Notes under the pieces: model-generated
Databases searched by the model: none
Seen by the model: the letters and a program-made list of their open reading frames with translations, nothing else
Told to the model about the DNA's origin: nothing
Shown: piece after piece, positions 18,021 through 26,788 of the stretch
Layout: every line of letters begins with the position of its first letter
Numbering within the stretch: the stretch's first letter is position 1
Assembly (NCBI RefSeq): GCF_003002025.1
Contig: NZ_PVZB01000021.1
Location: forward strand, 1 to 64,000
Length of the DNA stretch: 64,000 bases
Direction of reading: 5' to 3'
Source: Paraburkholderia sp. BL25I1N1
GTDB taxonomy: Bacteria > Pseudomonadota > Gammaproteobacteria > Burkholderiales > Burkholderiaceae
Position numbers and translations under genes: made by a program

Positions 18021-19514
18021 ATGCGCCATCAGTATGCAACGCCCTGGATATGGTTTTTTTTGCTGCCGCTTGCTTTCGACTATAAGGCGACGGACGCGAA
18101 TACGGGTCACTTTGCGCAGTTCATCTTCGTGCTGCCGGCGATCGCCGCGGGTATTGCTCTCCTTCTCATCGCGCCGCGCTTTCATGAACGCTCGCGGCTG
18201 CGCTCGATCGTCACGTGGAGCGTGATCCTGTGCGTGTTCGGCAGCATCGTCGCGCAGCTGGTTCAGGATAACGACACCGGCAACTATCTGCGCGTGCTGC
18301 TGCCGTTCATTCTCTTCATGCTGGGCTATCTCGTGGCGTGCCGCCCGTGGAGCGAGTTTCGCATCGCCCAGTTCGAAAAAGCCCTGTTTGTCGCGAACGT
18401 CATCAGCCTGCTGTTCACCCTGGTCTACGGCATGGCGACGGGCGGCGGTCTCGACGACGTGCGCTTCCGTATCCTCTCCGTGACGTTGCTGGGTCTGCAA
18501 GGCGTATTGCTGCACGAATTCATCGTGGCAAAGCGTTATTCGCTTTTCACGGTATCGATTTTCGCCCTGAGCGTGATCATCGAATTGCTGAGCGTGACCC
18601 GCAGCGTGATGGTCGGCACGGTGCTGCTATTCCTGATCGCGATGGGCCTGAGCGCGCCGTCGATCCGGCATATCTGGCGCGCGATGAGCCGCACTGTGAT
18701 CATTGGTGCGGTGCTCGCCGGCGTGGCCGGCGCCGCGGCCCTGGCTTTCCCGACCGTCGCCGAGCACTGGGCGCAGCGCATCTTCTTCTCCGAAGAAACC
18801 CGCTCCGGCAAGGATCCGACCACGATCACGCGTCTCGCGGAAATGCGCGACCAGTACGATCAGGTAACCGCGGAGCCGACGACCTTGCTGTTCGGCGAAG
18901 GCTACGGCCACTACTACCGCTACTCGCCGGTCTATCTGCCTGACCTTGCCGGCCAGATCAGCGAGAAAGACTTTTACGCGATCAACGAATGGGCTGCGGG
19001 CCACAACTTCTGGGTCTATCAGTTGTTCGCGGGCGGACTTCTGTTCGGCATTGGCATGCCGTTGGCCACGCTCGCCGCGCTGGCGGTCTGCTTCTTCTCG
19101 TATCGCTACTGGCGCTCAGTCGTGCCCGACGCGCCGATGCTGCCGGTGCTCGGGCGCGCCATCATGCTGTTTGCCGCGTTGCCGGCCACGTCGATCGGCG
19201 GCAATCCACTCGGGCCGCGTTTTTCCGGGCTGATTTTCGGTGTCGCGCTCGGCCTGATGATCGCCACGCACGCGCGTTTGCAGCGTGCGCTGCCGGCACG
19301 CGCACGGCGCTTCCGCAGCCCGCCGTCTGTGCGTCCGGAAGCGATGCCGGAGTTGCCCGGCCGGATCCAGCCGGGCATGGGCCGCGCCGACCTTCCGTCG
19401 ACGCTCGGCGTATCGCGCACCGCGAGTTCCGCATCCGAAACGGGCCAGTTCGGCGCCCTCGTCCCGCATTCGCCGCCCAGACATCGCTCCAACCGACCGA
19501 ATATCGCCCGATGA
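18021..19514 (+). CDS. O-antigen ligase/Wzy-like EPS polymerase
   Basis: A 497-residue protein with about twelve hydrophobic segments and a large loop in its second half. The loop contains FGEGYGHYYRYSPVYLPD and the motif NEWAAGHNFWVYQLFAGGLLFGIGM, where the Arg-rich and H-N-x-W segment resembles the conserved region of Wzy/WaaL proteins (PF04932 type). It would join repeat units in the periplasm. The ATG at 18021 follows GGAGGGA. A basic, Pro-rich tail of about 80 residues follows the last helix. It overlaps the next glycosyltransferase gene by ATGA. Confidence 0.85.
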   Translation: MRHQYATPWIWFFLLPLAFDYKATDANTGHFAQFIFVLPAIAAGIALLLIAPRFHERSRLRSIVTWSVILCVFGSIVAQLVQDNDTGNYLRVLLPFILFMLGYLVACRPWSEFRIAQFEKALFVANVISLLFTLVYGMATGGGLDDVRFRILSVTLLGLQGVLLHEFIVAKRYSLFTVSIFALSVIIELLSVTRSVMVGTVLLFLIAMGLSAPSIRHIWRAMSRTVIIGAVLAGVAGAAALAFPTVAEHWAQRIFFSEETRSGKDPTTITRLAEMRDQYDQVTAEPTTLLFGEGYGHYYRYSPVYLPDLAGQISEKDFYAINEWAAGHNFWVYQLFAGGLLFGIGMPLATLAALAVCFFSYRYWRSVVPDAPMLPVLGRAIMLFAALPATSIGGNPLGPRFSGLIFGVALGLMIATHARLQRALPARARRFRSPPSVRPEAMPELPGRIQPGMGRADLPSTLGVSRTASSASETGQFGALVPHSPPRHRSNRPNIAR

Positions 19515-20731
19515 AGATCCTCCACCTGCTAGCAAGCGTCGACCCACGCGCCGGCGGTCCCGTTGAAGGCGTTCGCCGCAGCGGCCTGGCTATGCGCGAA
19601 GCCGGCCACGAGATCGAAGTGGCGACTTGCGACGCGCCCCGCGACGCCTTTCTTGCGTCCTTCCCCTTTCCGGTCCATGTCTTCGGCCCGACCAAAGGCC
19701 GCTACAGCTTCAGCGAACGCCTCGCGCCGTGGCTCGCCGCCAACGCGAAGCGCTATGACGCCGTGATCGTGCACGGCCTGTGGCAATACCACGGCTTCGC
19801 GGCATGGAAAGCGCTGCACAGGAGCGAGGTGCCGTACTACGTGTATGTGCACGGCATGCTGGACCCGTGGTTCAAGGAGGCTTACCCGCTCAAGCATCTG
19901 AAGAAATGGCTGTATTGGCCGTGGGCGGAGTATCGCGTACTGCGCGACGCGCGCGCTGTCATCTTCACGACTGAGGAAGAACGCACGCGCGCACGCAAGT
20001 CGTTCTGGCTGTACCGCGCGCATGAACGGATCGTGCCGTTCGGCACGACGGTGCCGCAACTCGAAGCGGCGCCACTGCGCGAAGCGTTCCTGCAGGCCAT
20101 ACCGAGCCTGCGCGGCAAACGCATCGTGCTGTTTCTCGGCCGCGTCCACGCGAAGAAAGGCTGCGATCTGCTGATCGATGCTTTCGCACGCATTGCCCGT
20201 CGCGATCCGGCGCTGCACCTCGTGATCGCCGGTCCGGATGAAACCGGCTGGGCCTCGACGCTGCGCACCCAGGCGCAGGCGGCCGGCATCGCGCATCGCG
20301 TGAGCCTGCCGGGCATGCTTCAGGGCGAACTCAAGTGGGGCGCTTTTCATGCGAGCGACGTGTTCGTTCTGCCGTCGCATCAGGAGAATTTCGGCGTGGC
20401 GGTGGCCGAGGCGCTGGGCTGCGGATTGCCGGCGCTGATCTCCGATAAAGTCAACGTGTGGCGCGAAATCGAAGCGGACGGCGCGGGGATGGTGGCCGCG
20501 GATACCGTCGACGGCACGGAAAAGAATCTGACGCGCTGGCTCGAACTGGACGATGCGGCTCGCGCGGCGATGCGCGCGCAGGCGGCCGAGACCTTCAGCG
20601 CGCGCTTCCGTGTCGAGACTATGGTCAGCGCGCTGACCGCTCTGCTCGAAGCCAGGGGCGGCCACGACGACGCGCGCAACAACGACAGCACGCTCACCAC
20701 GCTGCGCGAAACGACCCAGCCAACTCACTGA
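19511..20731 (+). CDS. GT4-family glycosyltransferase (EPS assembly)
   Basis: A 406-residue GT-B enzyme. It begins MKILHLLASVDPRAGGPVEGVRR, a typical donor/acceptor start, has the long middle region with VYVHGMLDPWFKEAYPLKHLKKWLY, and in the donor domain shows VLFLGRVHAKKGCDLLIDAF and PSHQENFGVAVAEALGCGLPALIS, a good E-x7-E match. It resembles WcaA/WbaZ-like transferases of EPS loci by layout only. The ATG at 19511 overlaps the polymerase stop. Confidence 0.92.
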   Translation: MKILHLLASVDPRAGGPVEGVRRSGLAMREAGHEIEVATCDAPRDAFLASFPFPVHVFGPTKGRYSFSERLAPWLAANAKRYDAVIVHGLWQYHGFAAWKALHRSEVPYYVYVHGMLDPWFKEAYPLKHLKKWLYWPWAEYRVLRDARAVIFTTEEERTRARKSFWLYRAHERIVPFGTTVPQLEAAPLREAFLQAIPSLRGKRIVLFLGRVHAKKGCDLLIDAFARIARRDPALHLVIAGPDETGWASTLRTQAQAAGIAHRVSLPGMLQGELKWGAFHASDVFVLPSHQENFGVAVAEALGCGLPALISDKVNVWREIEADGAGMVAADTVDGTEKNLTRWLELDDAARAAMRAQAAETFSARFRVETMVSALTALLEARGGHDDARNNDSTLTTLRETTQPTH

Positions 20732-20779
20732 CGCGCGCCGTCTCTCACCAGGCGGAAGACTCTCGAACCGGCCACCCAA

Positions 20780-20818
20780 AAGCGAAAATGGCGCGCCTTG
20801 TGCGCGCCATTTTCGCTT
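20780..20818 (+). terminator. Bidirectional hairpin between convergent genes
   Basis: A perfect 17-pair stem (20780-20796 with 20802-20818) and a five-base loop. The A-rich and T-rich arm ends allow termination in both directions, for the glycosyltransferase on the plus strand and the GMC oxidoreductase on the minus strand. Confidence 0.75.
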
Positions 20819-20833
20819 GTCCTGATCACACGT

Positions 20834-22573
20834 TCACTGCTCTTTCATCATGGGTGTCAAGGTCGAGGCCGCGATCGGCAACGTATCGACCTGAGACGGT
20901 GTGTGAAGTGACATGGTGGGGCTGTTCGCCGCATCAACCCGCGTACTGCCGACGGCGTCCGGCACATCGAGTTGCCGCATCAGATGGCCGGCGAGACGCA
21001 ACGACAGCGCGGCAATCGTGATGGTCGGGAAATTGGCGCCGACAGTCGGAAACACCGAGCTGCCGCCAATGTACAGATTGCTGATGCCGTGCACCTTGCA
21101 GTCGCGATCGACCACACCCTCGCGAGGCGAATCGTGCATGCGCGTGGTGCCCATGTGGTGCCACGTGCCTTCGAGCTTCGCCGGCCACGTGCGGCCTTCG
21201 AGCGGTTCATCGAGCGTGACGTCCGCGACGTTCGCCATCTGCAACTCCTTCGCGAGCAACTGGAAGGTCTTGTCAAAAGTGCGCTGCACCTGGTCGCCGA
21301 GGCGCCACTCCACCCGCACGCGCGGCATGCCGAAGTGGTCGCGCTTGTCGGCCGACAGGGTCACGCGGCTATCAGGATTGGGCACCGCCTCGACGATAGC
21401 CTGCAGCGTGACGTCGGTGATCAACGCGGGCCATTGCAACAGCCGCGTCAAACCAAAACCGACGGTATGCAGCGGGTGCGCGATCATGGTCTCGATGTCG
21501 CGTTTCACGCTGCGGCCCGGCTGGTCCTTGCCCATCAGCGCTTCCTTGAAGCGGATCAATGCCTCGGAACCCGCGCTGCCCTCGCCGTACCATTTCGAGT
21601 AGAGCCACACGCGTGAATTGAGCAGCTTTTCGCGTTCCATCCATTCCTGCTTCGGCGCGAACTGGGACGATATCTTCGTGCCGTGCGCCGAGACAGCCAC
21701 GTTCTGGTAGTGGTACTTGATGTCGTACAGCTTGTTGCGCGCGATGCCAGGACGGAAGCGCACCTTGCCCGACATCATGCGCGGATGATCCATGAAATAG
21801 CGGCCGACCAGATCGTTGGCATTGCCGAGCCCGGCGGCCTGCACGTTGTTCGACGCCAGCAGCAGGCGCGCGTTTTCAATGCCGCCCGTGGCCAGCACGA
21901 AAATTTTCGCGGTCACCGTTATCGCGCGGCCGCTGATGGTGCCCACCTTCAGCCTGGAAATCGTCGTGCCTTGCGCGTCGGCGTCGATACTGAGCACGTT
22001 CGCATGAAGGAACACGCGCACCCGCGTCGAATGCGACAGTTCTTCGCGATACACCTTGCCGAAGCGAACCGGCGGGCTGAACTGCGCAACGGTATCGCGC
22101 ATGTCGCCGGTGGCGAGCGGCAGACGGCGCACGTCCTGACGCCCGATCTCGCGCTCCCAGTAAGCGGGGTCGAAATTCTGCGGGCCGAGCTTCAGCAGTT
22201 CATGCGTGCGTGCATAGTAAGGCGCCAGTTCATCGAGGCCGAACGGCCAGCCGCTGTGCGGAATCCAGTCACGCTTTTCGAAGTCCCAGGGATCGAGCGG
22301 GCGGCACCAGCCGCCCCAGCAGTTGCTGCTGCCGCCGAAATAGCGGCTGCGCGAGCCGTCCGCGAACGTATAGGGAAGCCCGATGTTCTCGCCGCGATAG
22401 AGGTCGCGAGTTGCGTCGTCAGGTCCAAAACCACCGCTTTCGAGCATGCAGGCGTCGATACCCGCCCTCGACATTTCCAGCGCGAGCGTGATACCCGCTA
22501 CGCCTCCGCCGATGATGCAGATCGTCGTCTCGACGACGGTGTTCTGTTCAACAGTACGTGTATCGATGAACAT
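20834..22573 (-). CDS. GMC-family FAD-dependent oxidoreductase
   Basis: A 579-residue flavoprotein. The dinucleotide-binding motif GGGVAGITLALEMSRAG lies at about residues 22-38 with the following acidic ESGG. The substrate-binding half ends in the GMC signature region: HHMGTTRM around residue 470 provides the catalytic His, and NFPTITIAALSL the Asn/His partner position. GMC enzymes oxidise alcohols, often sugars or polyols. In the middle of an EPS locus the substrate may be a sugar or lipid-linked sugar, but the sequence does not name it. No signal peptide is visible, so cytoplasmic. GGGAG precedes the ATG. It is followed upstream by an acetyltransferase gene on the same strand. Confidence 0.9.
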   Translation of the reverse strand: MFIDTRTVEQNTVVETTICIIGGGVAGITLALEMSRAGIDACMLESGGFGPDDATRDLYRGENIGLPYTFADGSRSRYFGGSSNCWGGWCRPLDPWDFEKRDWIPHSGWPFGLDELAPYYARTHELLKLGPQNFDPAYWEREIGRQDVRRLPLATGDMRDTVAQFSPPVRFGKVYREELSHSTRVRVFLHANVLSIDADAQGTTISRLKVGTISGRAITVTAKIFVLATGGIENARLLLASNNVQAAGLGNANDLVGRYFMDHPRMMSGKVRFRPGIARNKLYDIKYHYQNVAVSAHGTKISSQFAPKQEWMEREKLLNSRVWLYSKWYGEGSAGSEALIRFKEALMGKDQPGRSVKRDIETMIAHPLHTVGFGLTRLLQWPALITDVTLQAIVEAVPNPDSRVTLSADKRDHFGMPRVRVEWRLGDQVQRTFDKTFQLLAKELQMANVADVTLDEPLEGRTWPAKLEGTWHHMGTTRMHDSPREGVVDRDCKVHGISNLYIGGSSVFPTVGANFPTITIAALSLRLAGHLMRQLDVPDAVGSTRVDAANSPTMSLHTPSQVDTLPIAASTLTPMMKEQ

Positions 22574-22792
22574 CCGCTACTCCCATCTGCTTCACGCATT
22601 TCCTGGGCGCGGTGCGGTTCGCCAGGCGGAGCCGGCAACCAGACCACGCAGACGTCGCGACCGGAACTTGCAAGGGCGCGCCGCGAATGCCGTTCATCAC
22701 GCAGTGCGTCAATCCCATTGCAACGGCCGGCATTCCGGCAAAACGACCTCGGCGTCCTCAGCGTACAAACGCTGTGGATTTATGTCTGTGGT

Positions 22793-23413
22793 TCAGGTCA
22801 CGGAGTCGAACCGTTTCCTGATAAAACGGCAAGGATTGCCGCCGTACACGCCTTCCGCTTCCAGCGAACGATGCACGACCGACAAAGGCGTCACGACCGC
22901 CGAACGGCCGATCGTCACGCCCATTTGCACCACGCACTTCGAAGTGATCCAGACGCCGTCCTCGATGATGATCGGCGCGACATGCAGATCCATGGTGGTG
23001 CTCATATCGTGCGATCCCGCGGTGAGAAACGTGCCCTGAGAAATGCACACGTTAGAGCCGATGCGGATCAGCGTCTGGTTGTAGATCCACACATCGACAC
23101 CGAACCAGCAGTTGTCGCCCACTTCGAGATTCCACGGCGCCTTCACGCGCAGCGGATGCACGAATCGGCAACCTGTACCGATCTTCGCGCCGAACAGACG
23201 CAGCAACGCCACGCGCACAGCGGAGAACGGCAGTAGTTTGTTGTTGATCACACAGGCTTCCAGCGCGAACCAGACAAGCTCGACCAGCGCACCGCGCTTA
23301 GCCTGATAGTTTCCTTTTCCGGCCTGCGACAGATCGATCACGCGGCCGTTCTCGCGCGCGCCCTCGGCCGGCGGCATGCGCCCGACGTGAGGATCGTCGG
23401 CTACGTTACCCAT
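22793..23413 (-). CDS. WcaF-like sugar acetyltransferase (left-handed beta-helix)
   Basis: A 206-residue acetyltransferase of the hexapeptide-repeat family. The repeats run from about residue 75 (IGTGCRFVHPLRVKAPWNLEVGD) through IYNQTLIRIGSNVCISQGTF and APIIIEDGVWITSKCVVQMGVTIG, with the active-site His in TAGSHDMST. The N-terminal segment YQAKRGALVELVWFAL matches the WcaF/colanic-acid acetyltransferase group. The ATG at 23413 has GGAG seven bases upstream; a GTG at 23431 is possible. It would O-acetylate a sugar of the EPS, probably as a lipid-linked intermediate in the cytoplasm. Confidence 0.88.
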   Translation of the reverse strand: MGNVADDPHVGRMPPAEGARENGRVIDLSQAGKGNYQAKRGALVELVWFALEACVINNKLLPFSAVRVALLRLFGAKIGTGCRFVHPLRVKAPWNLEVGDNCWFGVDVWIYNQTLIRIGSNVCISQGTFLTAGSHDMSTTMDLHVAPIIIEDGVWITSKCVVQMGVTIGRSAVVTPLSVVHRSLEAEGVYGGNPCRFIRKRFDSVT

Positions 23414-23598
23414 CAGCTTTCTCCGAACCACGAACAGTGGTAAACATAGGCAGGCATGCCAGGCAAATCTCTTACATTATGTTGCGGCGCCTGGCCCGGC
23501 TTCACGCGGTGGCCGTGCAGGCAAGCGTTTTGGCGGCTACGCGCGTAGTGGTTGGCGCACGATAGCTTTATCCCGACAGCATTTCCTTGGGGAATCAG

Positions 23599-24111
23599 AT
23601 GATCACCTCGCTTCGAAACACTGCTACCTGGACGCTTCTCGCGATCGCATCGTGCGCGGTGCCGGCCTTCGCGCAGAACGCCGCGCCCAATAACGCGGCG
23701 CCCGCCCTCCCGCCCGCCGCGACGGCGGCCAACGGCTACGGTCTCAATGCACAACTCCCCGCCAACCGGCGCGCCGCGCATCGCAGTAGCGAGCAGGCGC
23801 TGCTCGGCTCCCCGAACCCCTACAGCACCGACGGCGCGCAAGGCGATACGAACGACGCTCAACGCGCGGCGCTGCTCGACACGCAGCGCATGACGGTGTT
23901 GGGCGGCGACCAGGCCGCACAGCCAGCGGTCGGCAAAGGCAAAGCCAAGGGCAAGGGCAAAGCGCCGGCTGCGGCCGACGGCCAGGTGCGTGTGGCCGGT
24001 CAGCCGGGACGCCCGAACGCGGCCGCCGGTCTGACGCCCCAGGGCGCCACGAGAACCACCTACACCGACCCCTACGCCGGCAAGCAGGGCGTCTACCGCT
24101 CTCCCTGGTGA
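23599..24111 (+). CDS. Secreted hypothetical protein with Lys/Gly repeat
   Basis: A 170-residue protein of unknown function. A signal peptide ends near AFAQ (residues 26-29), followed by Asn/Ala/Pro-rich sequence, a short conserved-looking stretch (ALLGSPNPYSTDGAQGDTNDAQRAALLDTQRMTV, split here only by composition), a basic repeat (GKGKAKGKGKAP) and a tail with TYTDPYAGKQGVYRSPW. The mature protein lacks cysteines. GGGGA lies about six bases before the ATG at 23599. It is the only plus-strand gene between two minus-strand EPS genes. A polysaccharide-binding role for the basic repeat is speculative. Confidence 0.72.
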   Translation: MITSLRNTATWTLLAIASCAVPAFAQNAAPNNAAPALPPAATAANGYGLNAQLPANRRAAHRSSEQALLGSPNPYSTDGAQGDTNDAQRAALLDTQRMTVLGGDQAAQPAVGKGKAKGKGKAPAAADGQVRVAGQPGRPNAAAGLTPQGATRTTYTDPYAGKQGVYRSPW

Positions 24112-24142
24112 TATCGTCTTCATGACACCGCCGCGGGCCGGA

Positions 24143-25477
24143 TCAATCCGGCGCGGCTTCCTCCGCGGTAGCCGGTTTTCGCCGGCGCCTCGCCGCAGCA
24201 CCTGAAGGCCGCGCGCCGAAAGACGGCGTGCCGCCTTTCTCGCGTTTGCCTCCCAACTCACGCAACAGCATCGCGAGCCGTTCCTCGAAGGTGCGAATCG
24301 TCGACTCCGGCGAGAGCGTGCGCTCCGCATAAGCGCGCGCCGCTTTGCCAAGTGCCGCACGTCGTTCCGTGTCGTTCGCCAGCGCGGTGATCGCCGCCGT
24401 CAACGCCTTCAGGTTGTCCGGCGGCACGACCACGCCGCGCGGCGCCACGGCTTCGTAGAGCGCCGTGCCGCGACGCGCCATCGCCACGGTCGCGCGTCCG
24501 CTCGCGAACATGCCGGTGAGCTTGGACGGCATGACGAGGTCCGCCGCGTCGCCGCGTTGCGGCAGCACGTGAATATCGGCGAGGTTGAGCAGTTCGTTCA
24601 GGCGGTCCAACGGTTGCAGCGGCAGGAACACGCAATTCGTCAGTCCCGAGCAGCGTTCGCGCAGTCCCTCTTTCGCCGCGCCGCTGCCGCAGAACACGAA
24701 GGTGAGATCCGCGCGCGCCGCGAGCGCGACCGCCGCATCGGCGAGCGTTTCGATGCCCTGCTTCGCGCCCATGTTGCCGGAGTACAGAACCACTTTCTGG
24801 TCGTCACGAATCCCCAGCAGGTGCCGGAATTCGCTCGGCCGTGTAAGGGGAAAAATCGTCGACACGTCGACCCAATTGGGCAGACAGACAACCTTTGATG
24901 CGTCGACGCCCTTGGTCGTCGCGCGCTCGCTCATCTGCCGCGTGATCGAGGACACGGCGTCGAAGCGTCGCAGCAAAGCGCTTTCCACCCGGCGTGCCAT
25001 GCGGGCCGCGAATGAGCTTTTCAGCAAGCCCAGATCGAATGCCGCATCGACCTCATAGTCCTGAATATGCAACCAGGCGCGCGCGCGCGTGATGCGTGCG
25101 AGCATCAGCCCGCCCGGCGCGCACATCAAGGTCGGTGCGATCAGCATGACCGCGTGCGGGCGCCACAGAACGTGCCTCACAAGAAGCGGCAGCGAGGTCG
25201 CCGCGAAGCTCGCCAGATGCAGCATGCGCTTCAGGCCGCTTGGACGCGCAGGCACCCACAGCGGCGCGCGCCAGATCGTCACGCCGTCGCGCGTTTCGTG
25301 CTGATAGCGCCACGACGCGTAGCCCTCGCCGACACGCCACTCGGGGTAGTACGGCGGCGCGCACACCACGCGCACGTCATGTCCGCGGCTCGCCAGCAAC
25401 ACGGCCATTTCCGCCGTGTACTTGCCCACTCCCGTCAGCTCAGGCGCATAGTTGATGCCGTAGATCAGTATCTTCAT
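24143..25477 (-). CDS. WcaI-like glycosyltransferase (EPS assembly)
   Basis: A 444-residue GT4-type enzyme close to the colanic-acid transferase WcaI. It starts MKILIYGINYAPELTGVGKYTAEMAVLLASRGH and contains VVCAPPYYPEW, characteristic of WcaI; the donor domain holds VVLYSGNMGAKQGIETLADA and LPQRGDAADLVMPSKLTGMFASGRATVAMA. WcaI is generally assigned fucosyl transfer in colanic acid, and this locus makes GDP-fucose, so a fucosyltransferase role is plausible but unproven. The last 35 residues are a basic, low-complexity tail. It follows another glycosyltransferase on the same strand. Confidence 0.88.
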   Translation of the reverse strand: MKILIYGINYAPELTGVGKYTAEMAVLLASRGHDVRVVCAPPYYPEWRVGEGYASWRYQHETRDGVTIWRAPLWVPARPSGLKRMLHLASFAATSLPLLVRHVLWRPHAVMLIAPTLMCAPGGLMLARITRARAWLHIQDYEVDAAFDLGLLKSSFAARMARRVESALLRRFDAVSSITRQMSERATTKGVDASKVVCLPNWVDVSTIFPLTRPSEFRHLLGIRDDQKVVLYSGNMGAKQGIETLADAAVALAARADLTFVFCGSGAAKEGLRERCSGLTNCVFLPLQPLDRLNELLNLADIHVLPQRGDAADLVMPSKLTGMFASGRATVAMARRGTALYEAVAPRGVVVPPDNLKALTAAITALANDTERRAALGKAARAYAERTLSPESTIRTFEERLAMLLRELGGKREKGGTPSFGARPSGAAARRRRKPATAEEAAPD

Positions 25478-25533
25478 CGTAACTGCCGGAGCGAGTAAGG
25501 GCGTTGTGGCGCGGCCTGGTTGTGCGGAGCGGC

Positions 25534-26676
25534 TCAGTCGCTCAACATCAAAGCGCAGCCGCGGGCGATGTTGGCAGCCGCGGAAGGCGGATCGAAACGG
25601 CGAATCACATCCATGCAGCGGCGCGCGGTACCGCCCGCGTCGGCGAACGCCTCCATGGCCTTGAGCATGGTGCGCTGCAGGCCGGCGACGTCGCCCGCAG
25701 TAAACGCGTAGCCGCTCACTCCGTCGATCACCAGTTCCGGCACGCAGCCGCAACTTTCGCTGACCACGGCCGGGCAGCCATGCGCGAGCGCCTCGTTGAC
25801 CACGAGTCCCCAAGGTTCGCTGTAACTCGGCAACACCATGCAGGTGGCGCCGTAATATTCCCGCGTCAGCGGCTCGTCCTGCAGACTGCCGACGAACGTC
25901 ACCGCGTCGCCGAGTTCGAGCTCGGCCACCTTCGCATGCAACGCGTCGCTCATCGGGCCGGTGCCGACAATGCGCAGCTTCGCCGCCGGAATCCGCCGCC
26001 GCAAACCGGCGAACGCGTCGATCAGCGTGCCGATGCCTTTCTCTTCGGACAAACGCCCCACGAACAGAAACACCGGCGGATTACCCGCGCGAGCGGCGAC
26101 CCGCTCGACCAGCGCACGTTCCGGCGAAAACGAACCGGGCATTGCCGCGGCCTGACACGGCACGAAAATCTTGTCGCGCTTCGCGCCGAGCGACAGCAGA
26201 TACTCGCGGCTACGCTCGCCGAAACCGAAATAGCCGTCGCACAGCGCGAAAAACACGCGCTTCGGAATCGACGTCAGCAACTTTTTGGGCCGGTCGCGTG
26301 CGGTCGAATCGCAGAACACCGCGCGCCGTTTGCCGGTCACGATGCACGCCGCGAGCATCGCCCAGTATTCCGGGCGGTGGTAGCCCGGCAGCACGATCAG
26401 ATCCGACTTGGTGCGCAGCACTTCCCATGTGAGCCGCGCGATCAGCTTCAGGGTCGGCACGTCTTCGTAGCAGCCATCGAACAGCTTTTGCATCGGATAG
26501 CGGTGAAACGAATAATCGACGTCGGAAAACCCGACGCGGTCGTGCTCGGTATCGGCGATCTGCACCATCGAATAGCGAATCGCTCCGGAAGCCGAAATGT
26601 TATGCAAGGCGGAAAACACGACACCCTTGTGGCGCGACCACACGACGTTGTGGAAGATCGTGACTGACGCTGTCAT
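25534..26676 (-). CDS. GT4-family glycosyltransferase (EPS assembly)
   Basis: A 380-residue GT-B enzyme. The N-terminal domain has TIFHNVVWSRHKGVVFSALHN, the donor domain VFLFVGRLSEEKGIGTLIDAF, LRIVGTGPMSDALH and the E-x7-E motif SYSEPWGLVVNEALAHGCPAVVS, all standard for GT4. The ATG at 26676 is preferred over 26733 because the conserved strand starts there and AGGAG lies upstream. It lies between the GDP-fucose synthase gene and the WcaI-like gene in the core EPS operon. Confidence 0.92.
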   Translation of the reverse strand: MTASVTIFHNVVWSRHKGVVFSALHNISASGAIRYSMVQIADTEHDRVGFSDVDYSFHRYPMQKLFDGCYEDVPTLKLIARLTWEVLRTKSDLIVLPGYHRPEYWAMLAACIVTGKRRAVFCDSTARDRPKKLLTSIPKRVFFALCDGYFGFGERSREYLLSLGAKRDKIFVPCQAAAMPGSFSPERALVERVAARAGNPPVFLFVGRLSEEKGIGTLIDAFAGLRRRIPAAKLRIVGTGPMSDALHAKVAELELGDAVTFVGSLQDEPLTREYYGATCMVLPSYSEPWGLVVNEALAHGCPAVVSESCGCVPELVIDGVSGYAFTAGDVAGLQRTMLKAMEAFADAGGTARRCMDVIRRFDPPSAAANIARGCALMLSD

Positions 26677-26788
26677 TTTTATGCCACTCCTAGAAATATC
26701 GTCCTGCGTGCATTGCGCATTCTGCGCAGGCACAGCGTCCCCTTTGGTCCGTCAATCCAAAGCCGCGTCGTGGCGGCCATCCACGCGC

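Noticed and set aside
24131..24156. Hairpin at the WcaI-like gene stop
   Set aside because: A stable GC stem exists, but no T-run follows it on either strand, so it is not called a terminator.
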